NCBI RefSeq assembly: GCF_041200145.1
Contig: NZ_CP165734.1
Coordinates: forward strand, 2,604,001-2,668,000
Length of the DNA stretch: 64,000 nt
Direction: 5' to 3'
Source: Bradyrhizobium sp. LLZ17
GTDB taxonomy: Bacteria > Pseudomonadota > Alphaproteobacteria > Rhizobiales > Xanthobacteraceae
Position 1 is the stretch's first letter. Every line of letters begins with the position of its first letter. Below, in pieces: positions 26,916 through 35,557 of this stretch. The position numbers and the translations under genes are program-made. The notes under the pieces are model-generated. The model did not search any database. It had not been told where the DNA came from and saw only the letters and a list, made by a program, of their open reading frames with translations.

Positions 26916-27749
26916 TCAGTGCGACAGCAGCACGCAGCGAGCGGATTTCGTGACCAGATATTGGGTGACGCCGCCGAGGATCAGCTCGCGGAAACGCGAA
27001 TGACCGTAGGCGCCTGCGATGATCAAGCCCGCGCCGACCTCGCCGGCGATATTCTCCAATTGCACGGCGGCGGTTTCATTTCCCGCGTTTTCCGGGACGC
27101 GCGCGGTCGCGGTGACGCCGTGGCGGGCGAGCCAGGCGGCAACGTCGCCCACACGGGCCATGACCGCCGACCGATCGTCGTCCTGCTCCGCGATCTCGAC
27201 GATGGCGACGTCCCTCGCCTTGCGCAGCATCGGCAACGCGTCCGCCACCGCCCGCCGCGCCTCCGGCGTATCCTTCCACGCCACGAGCACGCTGCGCAGA
27301 TCGAGCCAGTTAATCCGATCGGGCACCACGAGAAGCGGCCGACCGGCCTGCATCACCAGATCCTTGGGGCTTGCGAGCGCGAAAGCATCGGAGAACGCCG
27401 GGCTCTGCCCGCCGCTGACGAGGAGGTCGGCGCACCGTACCTGCGCGAGCACGAACCGTGCGGGAAAATCCATGGCGCTCCGCCATTCCGCGCGTCCGCC
27501 GCGGTTTCGCGTCGCGGCGCGGAATTGCGCCTCCAGATCGGCGAGCCGTCTGTTGATCGAGGCCTCCTCCTGGTTGATCAGCGCCTGCGCCGCGGCGCCA
27601 TCCGTGAAATAGATCGGCGGGGCGAGATTCGCCGCCGCAACCCCGACGATCCCCGCCTCGAATCGCTCGGCGAGCTCGCACGCGACCTGAAGACGTGCCT
27701 CGTTGGGCTGGTCGAGGGCCAGGCTGACCATCACGGTCGCGTATATCAT
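26916..27749 (-). CDS. Universal stress protein (UspA family)
   Basis: A 277-residue Usp protein. The C-terminal domain has the nucleotide-binding ending GLIIAGAYGHSRFRELILGG followed by VTKSARCVLLSH; the N-terminal half is a diverged second Usp-like domain (MIYATVMVSLALDQPNEARL). It probably binds ATP and supports survival under oxygen limitation. I start at 27749 because a near-consensus FixK box sits 60 bp upstream, the same spacing as for fixN and fixG. The open frame beyond is not conserved in style. Confidence 0.88.
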   Translation of the reverse strand: MIYATVMVSLALDQPNEARLQVACELAERFEAGIVGVAAANLAPPIYFTDGAAAQALINQEEASINRRLADLEAQFRAATRNRGGRAEWRSAMDFPARFVLAQVRCADLLVSGGQSPAFSDAFALASPKDLVMQAGRPLLVVPDRINWLDLRSVLVAWKDTPEARRAVADALPMLRKARDVAIVEIAEQDDDRSAVMARVGDVAAWLARHGVTATARVPENAGNETAAVQLENIAGEVGAGLIIAGAYGHSRFRELILGGVTQYLVTKSARCVLLSH

Positions 27750-27808
27750 CGGGAGTCTCCGCTGGGGGCTGCGCTTCATGAACTGTAGGGCCGCCGCGGT
27801 TTGCGAAG

Positions 27809-27822
27809 ATGAGATAGATCAA
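27809..27822 (-). promoter_or_regulatory. FixK-type box of the uspA–CBS operon
   Basis: On the minus strand TTGATCTATCTCAT: a perfect left half-site (TTGAT) and a right half matching three of five. It lies 60 bp before the uspA ATG, equal to the spacing at fixN (58) and fixG (57). It sits in the divergent region shared with fixL. Confidence 0.6.
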
Positions 27823-27955
27823 AATCGCCCTCCGTCGCGGGGCCGGAAATCCGCCAGTGCAATCAGGACATCGGAACTTGCCTCCAGACCGGCCTTGGGC
27901 GACATTGCCGCAACAGAACCGCATCCCGCTACCGCGGAAGAATGGGAGCAATCGC

Positions 27956-29473
27956 TTGTCGCCGACCCGCGTGACGCATCCGCCAACCGACAGTCGCGGC
28001 GAGCATTTCCGCGTCCGGATCGAAGGCTTTGGCGTCGGCACCTGGGACCTTGACCTCAGCACGCGCGAGCTGGAATGGTCGGAAACTGCCAGAATCCTGC
28101 TCGGGGTCGAGCCGGATCAACAAGCAAGCTATCAGCGCCTGCTCTCGCGGCTCGAGCCCGGAGACCGCGAGCGCGTGGAGAGCGCGATCAACCACGTCAC
28201 CGAGCATGGCGGCCGCTTCGACGTCTCCTTTAGACTTGCCAATGCTTCAGGCCTGGGGCGCTGGATTCGCGCGCGGGCGGGCCTCATTCGGGACGAGGCT
28301 GGCGCCGCTCGCCATCTCAGCGGCATCTTTCTCGACATCGACGAGGAGAAGCAGGTCGAGGAAGCACTGCGCACGCGCGAGACTCACCTCCGCTCGATCC
28401 TGCAGACCATTCCCGATGCCATGATCGTCATCGACGGCCACGGCATCATCCAGCTCTTCAGCAGGGCGGCCGAGCGCCTGTTCGGCTGGTCCGAGCACGA
28501 GGCGATCGGGCAGAACGTCAGCATCATGATGCCGGAGCCGGACCGCTCCCGCCATGACAGCTACATCGCGCGCTACCGCACCACTGGCGATCCGCACATC
28601 ATCGGCATCGGGCGTATCGTGACCGGCAAGCGGCGCGATGGAACCACCTTCCCGATGCATCTGTCGATCGGCGAGATGCAGTCGGGCGGGGAGCCCTACT
28701 TTACCGGTTTCGTCCGCGACCTCACCGAGCATCAGCAGACCCAGGCGCGGCTGCAGGAACTGCAGTCCGAGCTCGTCCATGTCTCGCGGCTGACCGCGAT
28801 GGGCGAAATGGCTTCCGCGCTCGCCCACGAGCTCAACCAGCCTCTCGCCGCGATCAGCAATTACATGAAGGGCTCGCAGCGGCTGCTCGCCGGCAGCACC
28901 GATCCGAACACGCGGAAGATCGAGAGCGCACTGGATCGCGCCGCCGAGCAGGCTCTGCGCGCCGGCCAGATCATCCGGCGCTTGCGCGACTTCGTCTCGC
29001 GCGGGGAATCCGAGAAGCGGGTCGAGAGTCTGTCCAAGCTGATCGAGGAAGCCGGCGCGCTTGGGCTGGCCGGCGCGCGCGAGCAGAACGTGCAGCTTCG
29101 CTTCAATCTCGATCCGGACGCCGATCTTGTCCTTGCCGATCGCGTGCAGATCCAGCAAGTCCTGGTCAATCTGTTCCGCAACGCGCTGGAAGCGATGGCG
29201 CAGTCGCCCCGGCGCGAGCTCGTGGTCGCCAACAGCCGCGTCGCCGACGACATGATCGAGGTGGAGGTGTCCGACACCGGATCCGGCTTCCAGGGCGATG
29301 TCGCTTCAAATCTGTTTCAGACCTTCTTCACCACCAAGGAGACCGGCATGGGCGTGGGATTGTCCATCAGCCGCTCCATCATCGAGGCTCATGGCGGCCG
29401 GATGTGGGCCGAGAGCAATGCAACGGGCGGCGCAACATTCCGCTTCACCCTACCGGCAGCCGACGAGAGCTGA
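27956..29473 (+). CDS. fixL: Oxygen-sensing heme histidine kinase FixL
   Basis: A 505-residue soluble kinase with a PAS-A domain (about 20-130), a heme PAS-B domain (about 140-260) and HisKA plus HATPase domains. From the TTG start at 27956 the heme ligand is His200 (RSRHDSY), the distal-side arginine is Arg220 (GIGRIVTG) and the phospho-acceptor is His291 (LAHELNQPLAAI), identical to the B. diazoefficiens numbering. Oxygen bound to the heme blocks the kinase; without oxygen it phosphorylates FixJ. GGGAG lies before the TTG. The stop is three bases from fixJ. Divergent from uspA. Confidence 0.97.
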   Translation: MSPTRVTHPPTDSRGEHFRVRIEGFGVGTWDLDLSTRELEWSETARILLGVEPDQQASYQRLLSRLEPGDRERVESAINHVTEHGGRFDVSFRLANASGLGRWIRARAGLIRDEAGAARHLSGIFLDIDEEKQVEEALRTRETHLRSILQTIPDAMIVIDGHGIIQLFSRAAERLFGWSEHEAIGQNVSIMMPEPDRSRHDSYIARYRTTGDPHIIGIGRIVTGKRRDGTTFPMHLSIGEMQSGGEPYFTGFVRDLTEHQQTQARLQELQSELVHVSRLTAMGEMASALAHELNQPLAAISNYMKGSQRLLAGSTDPNTRKIESALDRAAEQALRAGQIIRRLRDFVSRGESEKRVESLSKLIEEAGALGLAGAREQNVQLRFNLDPDADLVLADRVQIQQVLVNLFRNALEAMAQSPRRELVVANSRVADDMIEVEVSDTGSGFQGDVASNLFQTFFTTKETGMGVGLSISRSIIEAHGGRMWAESNATGGATFRFTLPAADES

Positions 29474-29476
29474 TTC

Positions 29477-30094
29477 ATGACGACCAAGGGACATGTCTAC
29501 GTTATCGACGACGACGAGGCGATGCGGGACTCGCTGAATTTCCTGCTGGATTCCTCCGGCTTCGGCGTCACGCTGTTCGACAACGCACAGGGCTTCCTCG
29601 ACGCCCTCGCCGGCCTCACCTTCGGCTGCGTCGTCTCCGACATAAGGATGCCGGGCCTCGACGGGATCGAGCTGCTCAAGCGTATGAAGGCGCAGTCGAG
29701 CCCGTTTCCGATCGTGATCATGACCGGCCACGGCGACGTGCCGCTCGCGGTCGAAGCGATGAAGCTTGGTGCGATCGATTTCCTGGAGAAACCGTTCGAG
29801 GATGACCGCCTCATCATCATGATTGAATCCGCGATCCGCCAGGCTGGGCCCAGCGCCAAAAGCGATGCTATCACTCACGACATCGCCGCCCGTGTCACTT
29901 CCTTGAGCCCGCGCGAGCGCCAGGTCATGGAGGGGCTGGTCGCGGGCCTCTCCAACAAGCTGATCGCCCGCGAATACGACATCAGCCCGCGTACGATCGA
30001 AGTCTACCGCGCGAACGTGATGACCAAGATGCAAGCCAACAGCCTGTCGGAACTGGTGCGGCTGGCGATGCGGGCCGGCATGCTGAAGGATTGA
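29477..30094 (+). CDS. fixJ: Response regulator FixJ
   Basis: A 205-residue two-domain regulator. The receiver has the acidic pocket VIDDDEA and phospho-acceptor Asp55 (CVVSDIRMPG), with conserved Lys in FLEKPF. The C-terminal LuxR-type HTH contains LSPRERQVMEGLVAGLSNK and ISPRTIEVYRANVMTKM. Phosphorylated by FixL, it activates fixK2. It starts three bases after fixL. Confidence 0.97.
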   Translation: MTTKGHVYVIDDDEAMRDSLNFLLDSSGFGVTLFDNAQGFLDALAGLTFGCVVSDIRMPGLDGIELLKRMKAQSSPFPIVIMTGHGDVPLAVEAMKLGAIDFLEKPFEDDRLIIMIESAIRQAGPSAKSDAITHDIAARVTSLSPRERQVMEGLVAGLSNKLIAREYDISPRTIEVYRANVMTKMQANSLSELVRLAMRAGMLKD

Positions 30095-30173
30095 GGCAGG
30101 TCAAGGTGCTGGCGCCGGCCTGTGCTAGCAGGGCCAGCTATGATTGTGATAGCTCGATCCTGAGCGGCCCCTG

Positions 30174-30563
30174 ATGTCGTCACCCGCAAAGCCAACTGTC
30201 TACGTCGTCGACGACGATGCCGCTGTGCTTGGGTCGCTGCGCTTCCTGCTGGAAACCGACGGCTTCGCCGTGCGAACCTTCAAGAGTGCGACCACCCTGC
30301 TCAACGCGAGCGGCGTCGAGGAGGGCGCGGACTGCTATGTCATCGACTACAAGATGCCTGACATCAACGGCATCGAGCTCGCCGGCCGCCTGCGCCGGTC
30401 CTATGGCGACACGCCGGTGATCCTGATCACCGGCTATCCGGACGGGAATATCTCGGCTCGGGCTGCGGCGGCAGGCGTCAAGGACGTGATTTTCAAGCCG
30501 CTTCTTGACGAGAGCCTGCTCAAGCGCATCCGCCGCGCCATCCAGGAGAGGCGGGGCACCTGA
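30174..30563 (+). CDS. Single-domain response regulator between fixJ and fixK2
   Basis: A 129-residue stand-alone receiver domain with acidic pocket VVDDDAA, phospho-acceptor Asp58 (CYVIDYKMPDI) and conserved Lys in VIFKPLL. There is no output domain, so it may act as a phosphate sink or partner-binding regulator for FixL or another kinase. A homologous gene holds the same place in B. diazoefficiens (between fixJ and fixK2). It starts 79 bp after fixJ. Confidence 0.92.
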   Translation: MSSPAKPTVYVVDDDAAVLGSLRFLLETDGFAVRTFKSATTLLNASGVEEGADCYVIDYKMPDINGIELAGRLRRSYGDTPVILITGYPDGNISARAAAAGVKDVIFKPLLDESLLKRIRRAIQERRGT

Positions 30564-30666
30564 CCTACGGGATTCTACGTAAGGCCCTCCCCTTAAGATA
30601 TCGCGCGAAATTTCCGGACCGGACGATCCCGCGTACCAATGCACCATCACAACGGAGATGGCGCAG

Positions 30667-31366
30667 ATGCTGACCCAGACACTCAACACCCAGGCGATCA
30701 ATACCCAGATCGGTGGCAAGATTGCTCCTCCTCGCCCCGTCTCCGACCAATTCGGCGCGATCACGGGCCATGTCGGCCTTGTCGCCACCGAATTTTCCTA
30801 CCGCAAGGAAGAAGAGATCTACGGCGAGGACGAGCCGGCCGAATATGTCTACCAGGTCGTCACCGGCGCAGTCCGCAGCTACAAGCTTCTGTCCGACGGC
30901 CGCCGCCAGATCGGCTCCTTTCATCTTCCCGGCGACGTGTTCGGCCTCGAATCCGGCCCCACCCACCGCCTCGCCGCCGAAGCAATCATCGACACCAGCG
31001 TGCGCCTCGTGAAGCGCGCCAGCCTCGAAAAAGGCTGCCGGCACCGACGTCCAGGTCGCCCGCAAGCTGTGGGCGATGACGGCGGGCGAGTTGCGTCATG
31101 CCGAAGATCATATGTTGCTGCTCGGACGCAAGACGGCGATGGAGCGCGTTGCGACCTTCCTGCTCGAAATGGATCGCCGCCTTGCGGTTGCCGGCATGAT
31201 GGCGCTGCCGATGTGCCGGCGTGACATCGGCGACTATCTCGGCCTCACGCTGGAAACCGTGTCGCGCGCGTTGTCGCAGCTTCACGCCCAGGGCACTCTG
31301 GGCTTCTCGGGCGCCCGCCAGATCGTCCTGCGCAACCGGGCCCGCCTGCACAATCTCGACGCCTGA
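30667..31366 (+). pseudogene. fixK2: FixK2 CRP/FNR-type activator, frameshifted before the DNA-binding domain
   Basis: With one base removed this is the 232-residue FixK2: a cNMP-type beta-roll (about 40-115), a dimerisation helix, and a Crp-type HTH (CRRDIGDYLGLTLETVSRAL). The corrected numbering puts the redox-sensitive Cys at 183 (MALPMCRRD), as known for B. diazoefficiens FixK2. As read, an A5 run at 31028-31032, where A4 fits the frame, shifts translation after residue 121 or so; the broken frame ends at 31224 without the HTH. FixK2 lacks an iron-sulfur cluster and activates fixNOQP, fixGHIS and others. The start at 30667 has GGAG upstream. A TACGTAAGG stretch (30576) could belong to a FixJ site, but I cannot confirm it. 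Confidence 0.9.
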
Positions 31367-31390
31367 TTTTATCCTCCCCACCTCACTCTG

Positions 31391-31424
31391 GCCGGCCGAA
31401 CCCGTTTCGGCCGGCATTTCATTT
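31391..31424 (+). terminator. Terminator after fixK2
   Basis: A 10-bp stem GCCGGCCGAA / TTCGGCCGGC with loop CCCGT, followed by ATTTCATTT, 24 bp after the stop. It also separates fixK2 from the convergent MFS gene. Confidence 0.75.
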
Positions 31425-31430
31425 GCGCAC

Positions 31431-32753
31431 TCAAGCCGTGCGCCGGGTCTCCGGCATCACCAGCAGGATCAGCAGAAAACCTGCCGCACCGACGCTCGCC
31501 AGCCCCACGAAAGCGGTGGCATTGCCGAACTTGTCGCTGACATAGCCCCCGAGCGACGTGCTCAGCGCAGCGCCAATGCCGGTCGCGGTGCCGACGATGC
31601 CCTGGGCCAGATTGAAATGGCCGCTGCCGAAGGCGACGTCGGCCACGATCAGCGGGATCATCACCGCAAACACCGCCGCAGTGAGCCCGTCGAATGCCTG
31701 CACCAGCACGAGCAGATAGGGATCGCGTACGGTTGCGAACAGCAGGCCGCGAATCATCAGCGCACCGAACCCGATCAACAGCAGCGGGCGGCGGCCCCAG
31801 AGCTGCGCCTTGCGCCCGACGGTTGGCGATAAGAGCGCCACGATCGCCTGCGGCACGACGATGCAGAAAGCGACGAGGACTGTCGCCCATTGGCTCGAGC
31901 GCGCCGTAACCGCGCTCGCCATCAGCGGCATCATGGCGGCATTTGCAAGCTGCAGCAGCAGCACGCTGAATGCGAACACGATGAGCGGCCGTTGCCGGAG
32001 CAGGTGCCAGACATTGGTGTCGCCCTGCACGTCCGCCTCGCGGGGCATCTCGCCGTGACAGCGCGCGATGTCGACCTCCTCCTCGCGGATGCGCGACAGC
32101 GCGATCAGGGTCGGGATCGCGAGCAGGAAGGTAACGAGGAACACCGAGCGGCTCGACAGGAGATAACCGGCGGTGCCCATCACCGCGGCGGCAACGCCAT
32201 TGCCGAGCGACGCGAAGCGGGCGTTGCGCCCAAGGCGCTCGCCGATCGCGAACGGGCCGACGAGACCGAGGCTGATCGCCGCGATCGCCGGCCCCAGCAC
32301 GCAGCTTGCCGCCGCATGCAGCGTCGCCGCAGCGACCACCACGGGAAAGATCGGCAGCGCGGCATAAGCGAGCGCGCAGCAGCCGATGGTGACGATCGCA
32401 AGCCCGGCCACCAGACGTTCGGATCGCGCGGCGTCGATGATCGCGCCGCCCGGCATTTGGCCGATCAGGGCGACGATGCCGCCGATCGACAGCACCAGGC
32501 CGATCTCGACCTGGGTCCATTTCTGTGTCGTCAGATAGACCGCGATGAAGGGACCGAATCCGGTCTGCACGTCGGCGAGAAAGAAGATGAACCAGTCGAG
32601 GCCGCGCAGGCTGCGGCGCGACGGTGCCGGAATGGCCGCGACGGATTGCAGGCCGGCAACGTTGTCTTGCTTGACGTGGCGGTCACGATCGCCGGCTGAA
32701 TGGTTCGGCTTGCTCGACAACAGCACCGGCGGCCATTCCTTCCCAAGCCTCAC
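31431..32753 (-). CDS. MFS transporter
   Basis: A 440-residue protein with 12 predicted transmembrane helices and an N-terminal cytoplasmic lead of about 45 residues. The loop between helices 2 and 3 reads GGAIIDAARSERLV, a variant of the MFS signature. The substrate is unknown; the closest feel is a drug or metabolite efflux family. The GTG start overlaps the PRC-barrel stop (GTGA), so it is translationally coupled as the last gene of the ABC–debranching enzyme–PRC–MFS row. Confidence 0.85.
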   Translation of the reverse strand: MRLGKEWPPVLLSSKPNHSAGDRDRHVKQDNVAGLQSVAAIPAPSRRSLRGLDWFIFFLADVQTGFGPFIAVYLTTQKWTQVEIGLVLSIGGIVALIGQMPGGAIIDAARSERLVAGLAIVTIGCCALAYAALPIFPVVVAAATLHAAASCVLGPAIAAISLGLVGPFAIGERLGRNARFASLGNGVAAAVMGTAGYLLSSRSVFLVTFLLAIPTLIALSRIREEEVDIARCHGEMPREADVQGDTNVWHLLRQRPLIVFAFSVLLLQLANAAMMPLMASAVTARSSQWATVLVAFCIVVPQAIVALLSPTVGRKAQLWGRRPLLLIGFGALMIRGLLFATVRDPYLLVLVQAFDGLTAAVFAVMIPLIVADVAFGSGHFNLAQGIVGTATGIGAALSTSLGGYVSDKFGNATAFVGLASVGAAGFLLILLVMPETRRTA

Positions 32754-33271
32754 TGAACCGCTTGCAGGGGTTGCAAGCTGCCGGACGCGCCGAGCACGAC
32801 CATCGGGGCATCTTCCTTGTATTCAGGCGCGGCCGCGACCTGCGCCTTGGTCAGTTCCAGCGTGATGCTGTCCTTCTTGTTGACGATCTTGCCGAAACGC
32901 AGTGCGTTCCAGTCGACGACGATCTTGCGGCTGCCGACGCCGAGGAAGCCGCCGAAATCGATCACGGCGGCTCGCACGTGCCCGTTCCGATCGACGATGA
33001 CATCCACGATGCGACCCATATTTTCGTTCGCCGAGCTGAGCACCTCACGGCCAAGCACACCATGCGCGTCGCTTGCGCCGATGATCGTCACCGACGGCGG
33101 CGGCGCTGCATCCTTCGGCGTGACCGGCACCACCGAGGCCGGCGGCTGCGCCGCCGAGGGCGCGCTGGTCTCGCTTGGTGCCTTGCCCTGCGGCTCGGCG
33201 GCGCGCGACACCACGACCGTCAAACCCGCGACGATCGCGATACCCAAAACCAACCAACCGATCGGACGCAT
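32750..33271 (-). CDS. PRC-barrel domain protein, membrane anchored
   Basis: A 173-residue protein with an N-terminal signal or anchor helix (IGWLVLGIAIVAGLTVVVS), a Pro/Ala-rich linker of about 40 residues and a PRC-barrel domain (about 75-155, GREVLSSANENMGRIVDVIV and KIVVDWNALRF). PRC-barrels are small RNA- or protein-binding beta barrels common in stress-induced envelope proteins of Rhizobiales. It starts 22 bp after the debranching enzyme stop and overlaps the MFS gene. Confidence 0.85.
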   Translation of the reverse strand: MRPIGWLVLGIAIVAGLTVVVSRAAEPQGKAPSETSAPSAAQPPASVVPVTPKDAAPPPSVTIIGASDAHGVLGREVLSSANENMGRIVDVIVDRNGHVRAAVIDFGGFLGVGSRKIVVDWNALRFGKIVNKKDSITLELTKAQVAAAPEYKEDAPMVVLGASGSLQPLQAVQ

Positions 33272-33293
33272 GCACCCTCCTTGCGGCGCCTCG

Positions 33294-35498
33294 CTATCGC
33301 GCCAGCACGATCGACACCTGGATCTGACCGCGTGTACGCAGCACCTCCAGCGCCACGTCGTCGCCGTGCCGGCTGATGCGCAGGTCGACGCTGGAATCGC
33401 CCAAGCGCAGGTCGCGCAGGATGACCTCGTTCAAAAACACCGGCAGATGAGGATTGCGCAGCCGGATCTCGCTGCGGGCGGCATCGAACTCGATGCCGAG
33501 CGCTGCCTCGAGCAGCGTGAACGGCGTCGCGCTGGCCCAGGCCTGCGGCGCGCAGGCGACCGGATAGAGCGTCGGTCCGCGCCGCTTCTCGCGCCGGAAG
33601 CCACAAAACAACTCCGGCAATCGACGCAAATCCATATAGGCCGCCGCATCGAACAGGCCCTTGAAGATGTGCGCCACCGAATGCTTGAGCCCGTAACGCG
33701 CAAATCCGAGCACGATCAGCGCGTTGTCGTGCGGCCAGATCGAGCCGTCGTGATAGGACATCGGATTGTAGCGCACCTCGCCTTGCGCAACCGTGCGGAT
33801 GCCCCAACCGGAAAAGAAGTGCGGCCGCATCAGCTCGGCGGCGACCAGGCGTGCGCGATCCTCGCGGATCATGCCGCTGAACAGCACCTGCCCGGCATTC
33901 GACGTCCGCACTTTGCAAGGTTGCTTCCTGCCATCCAGCGCGAGCGCATAGATGCCGAGCTCCTCGCACCAGAACGCTTTCTCGAAGCGCTCGGCCAGCG
34001 CCTTGGCTTCCGCCTCGAGTTTCGCGGCGCGGTCCGGTTTCCCGAGCCGCAGCGCGCAGCGGGCGGCGAGCTGCTTGGCGGCATAGACGTAGCCCTGGAC
34101 TTCAGCAAGCGCGATATTGCCTTCCGCGAGCTGGCCATCGGCATGGAAGATCGCGTCGTAGGAATCCTTCCAGCCCTGGTTGGCGAGCCCCTTTTCCGTC
34201 GCGCGCTGATATTCGACAAAGCCGTCCTGATCAGGGTCGCCCGGACCGTCGATCCAGGCAAGCCCCGCCTCGATCGCAGGCCACAGCTCGGCCAAGGTCT
34301 TCTCGTCGCCGGTGCGTTCGAAATAGCGGCCGGCGAGCAGGACGAACAATGCAGTCGAATCCACGCTGCCGTAATATTGCGAGAACGGCACCTCGCGCAG
34401 TGCCGCCATCTCGCCGCCGCGCATCTCGTGCAGGATCTTGCCGGGCGCTGCGTCCGCGAGCGGGTCGACCGCCCTGGCCTGGAAATGCGCAAGCCGGCGC
34501 AGCACGCCCTTCGCCACCCGCGGGTCGACCCACAGCATCTGCAGCGCGGTGATCAGGCCGTCGCGGCCGAACGTCGTCGAATACCAGGGAATGCCGGCAT
34601 AGGGGTAGCGCCCCTGCGGCGTCTGCGTCATCAGCATGTTGAGGTCGGCCATCGCCTGGCACAGCACCTCGTTGAAGATGTTATTGGAAGTCTCGATGCT
34701 GGCGGCACCCATGGTTGACTGACGCATCTCGCGGCGATGGGCGAGCAGGCCCTGGAAAAACCGCGCCGGCTTCTGCGTCAGCGGCCGGTTGCAGGATGCG
34801 GCGACGAACACCGACTTCGACTGATGCGGATCGAGCTCGAGCTGCCACGTGGCCGCGTTGACCGACAGCCGCGACGGACGCGGATCGAAATGCAGCCCCG
34901 TGGTGCGCTCGACATCGTCGAGGCCGCGATAGTCGAACAACACGTCGGTCGGCCCCAGCAGACGGCTCGCGCCGGTGCCGCGGCGCTCGCGCCGCTCGCC
35001 GCGGACTTCAAACAGATCGGCGAAGTCATTGTCGAACAGCAATGTCAATTCGAAGCTGGCGCGGCGGTCGCCATGGTTCTGCACGCCGATGCGCTGATAG
35101 GCGGAGCCGCGCCACAGAAAGATCGTGCGCACGATGTGCAGCAGATCCTTTTGCAGCACGAGGCTTCCGTCGCGGTAAATGTCGGGGTTGGTGAGATCGA
35201 CCGTCAGGGCGGAATTGTCGTCGCGCAGATTCGAGCCGAGCAGCAGCGGCTGGAGATCGTTGAGCACGAGCTCGAGCCGCGCGAGATAGCGCGTATCGTG
35301 GTGGAACAAGCCGTCGGGACCGCCGGCGGACGCGCCGATGTCGCCGTGGCTGTCGAGCACGATGAAGGTGTCGTCGTGCTTGAGCGAGCGCCGCGGCCGT
35401 GCCGAGGGCCCCGTCATCGAAATATAGAACGGCTGCTCCGCGACCTGTTCCGCGGTCCGCGTCACGGAGACGAACTTGGATACGACCTCAGCTGCCAT
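33294..35498 (-). CDS. Amylo-alpha-1,6-glucosidase (glycogen debranching family)
   Basis: A 734-residue protein. The N-terminal beta-sandwich domain (about 30-230, HDDTFIVLDSHGDIGAS and LFHHDTRYLARLEL) is the bacterial glycogen-debranching N-terminal type. The C-terminal (alpha/alpha)6 barrel (about 290-650) has YPYAGIPWYSTTFGRDGLIT, GWKDSYDAIFHADG and SYHDGSIWPHDNALI, carrying the catalytic acids of the family. It should hydrolyse alpha-1,6 branches of glycogen-like glucans. I start at 35498, after GGGGAG; the earlier in-frame ATG adds 15 odd residues. Its neighbours are an ABC exporter (59 bp) and a PRC-barrel protein, with a GT4 enzyme divergent. Confidence 0.9.
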   Translation of the reverse strand: MAAEVVSKFVSVTRTAEQVAEQPFYISMTGPSARPRRSLKHDDTFIVLDSHGDIGASAGGPDGLFHHDTRYLARLELVLNDLQPLLLGSNLRDDNSALTVDLTNPDIYRDGSLVLQKDLLHIVRTIFLWRGSAYQRIGVQNHGDRRASFELTLLFDNDFADLFEVRGERRERRGTGASRLLGPTDVLFDYRGLDDVERTTGLHFDPRPSRLSVNAATWQLELDPHQSKSVFVAASCNRPLTQKPARFFQGLLAHRREMRQSTMGAASIETSNNIFNEVLCQAMADLNMLMTQTPQGRYPYAGIPWYSTTFGRDGLITALQMLWVDPRVAKGVLRRLAHFQARAVDPLADAAPGKILHEMRGGEMAALREVPFSQYYGSVDSTALFVLLAGRYFERTGDEKTLAELWPAIEAGLAWIDGPGDPDQDGFVEYQRATEKGLANQGWKDSYDAIFHADGQLAEGNIALAEVQGYVYAAKQLAARCALRLGKPDRAAKLEAEAKALAERFEKAFWCEELGIYALALDGRKQPCKVRTSNAGQVLFSGMIREDRARLVAAELMRPHFFSGWGIRTVAQGEVRYNPMSYHDGSIWPHDNALIVLGFARYGLKHSVAHIFKGLFDAAAYMDLRRLPELFCGFRREKRRGPTLYPVACAPQAWASATPFTLLEAALGIEFDAARSEIRLRNPHLPVFLNEVILRDLRLGDSSVDLRISRHGDDVALEVLRTRGQIQVSIVLAR

Positions 35499-35557
35499 CG
35501 GCTGCTCCCCTGCGGCCTGTGTTTCGAAACGCCACCAACGCAAACGCAGATGTCGGA

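Noticed and set aside
30576..30600. FixJ-binding site before fixK2 (TACGTAAGG region)
   Set aside because: A site is expected here from known regulation, but the match to the FixJ consensus as I remember it is too loose to list as a feature.
31021..31040. Programmed frameshifting in fixK2 at the A5 run
   Set aside because: The classical A-AAA-AAG slippery heptamer is absent, a +1 shift would be needed, and no such mechanism is known for FixK2; an indel error is simpler.
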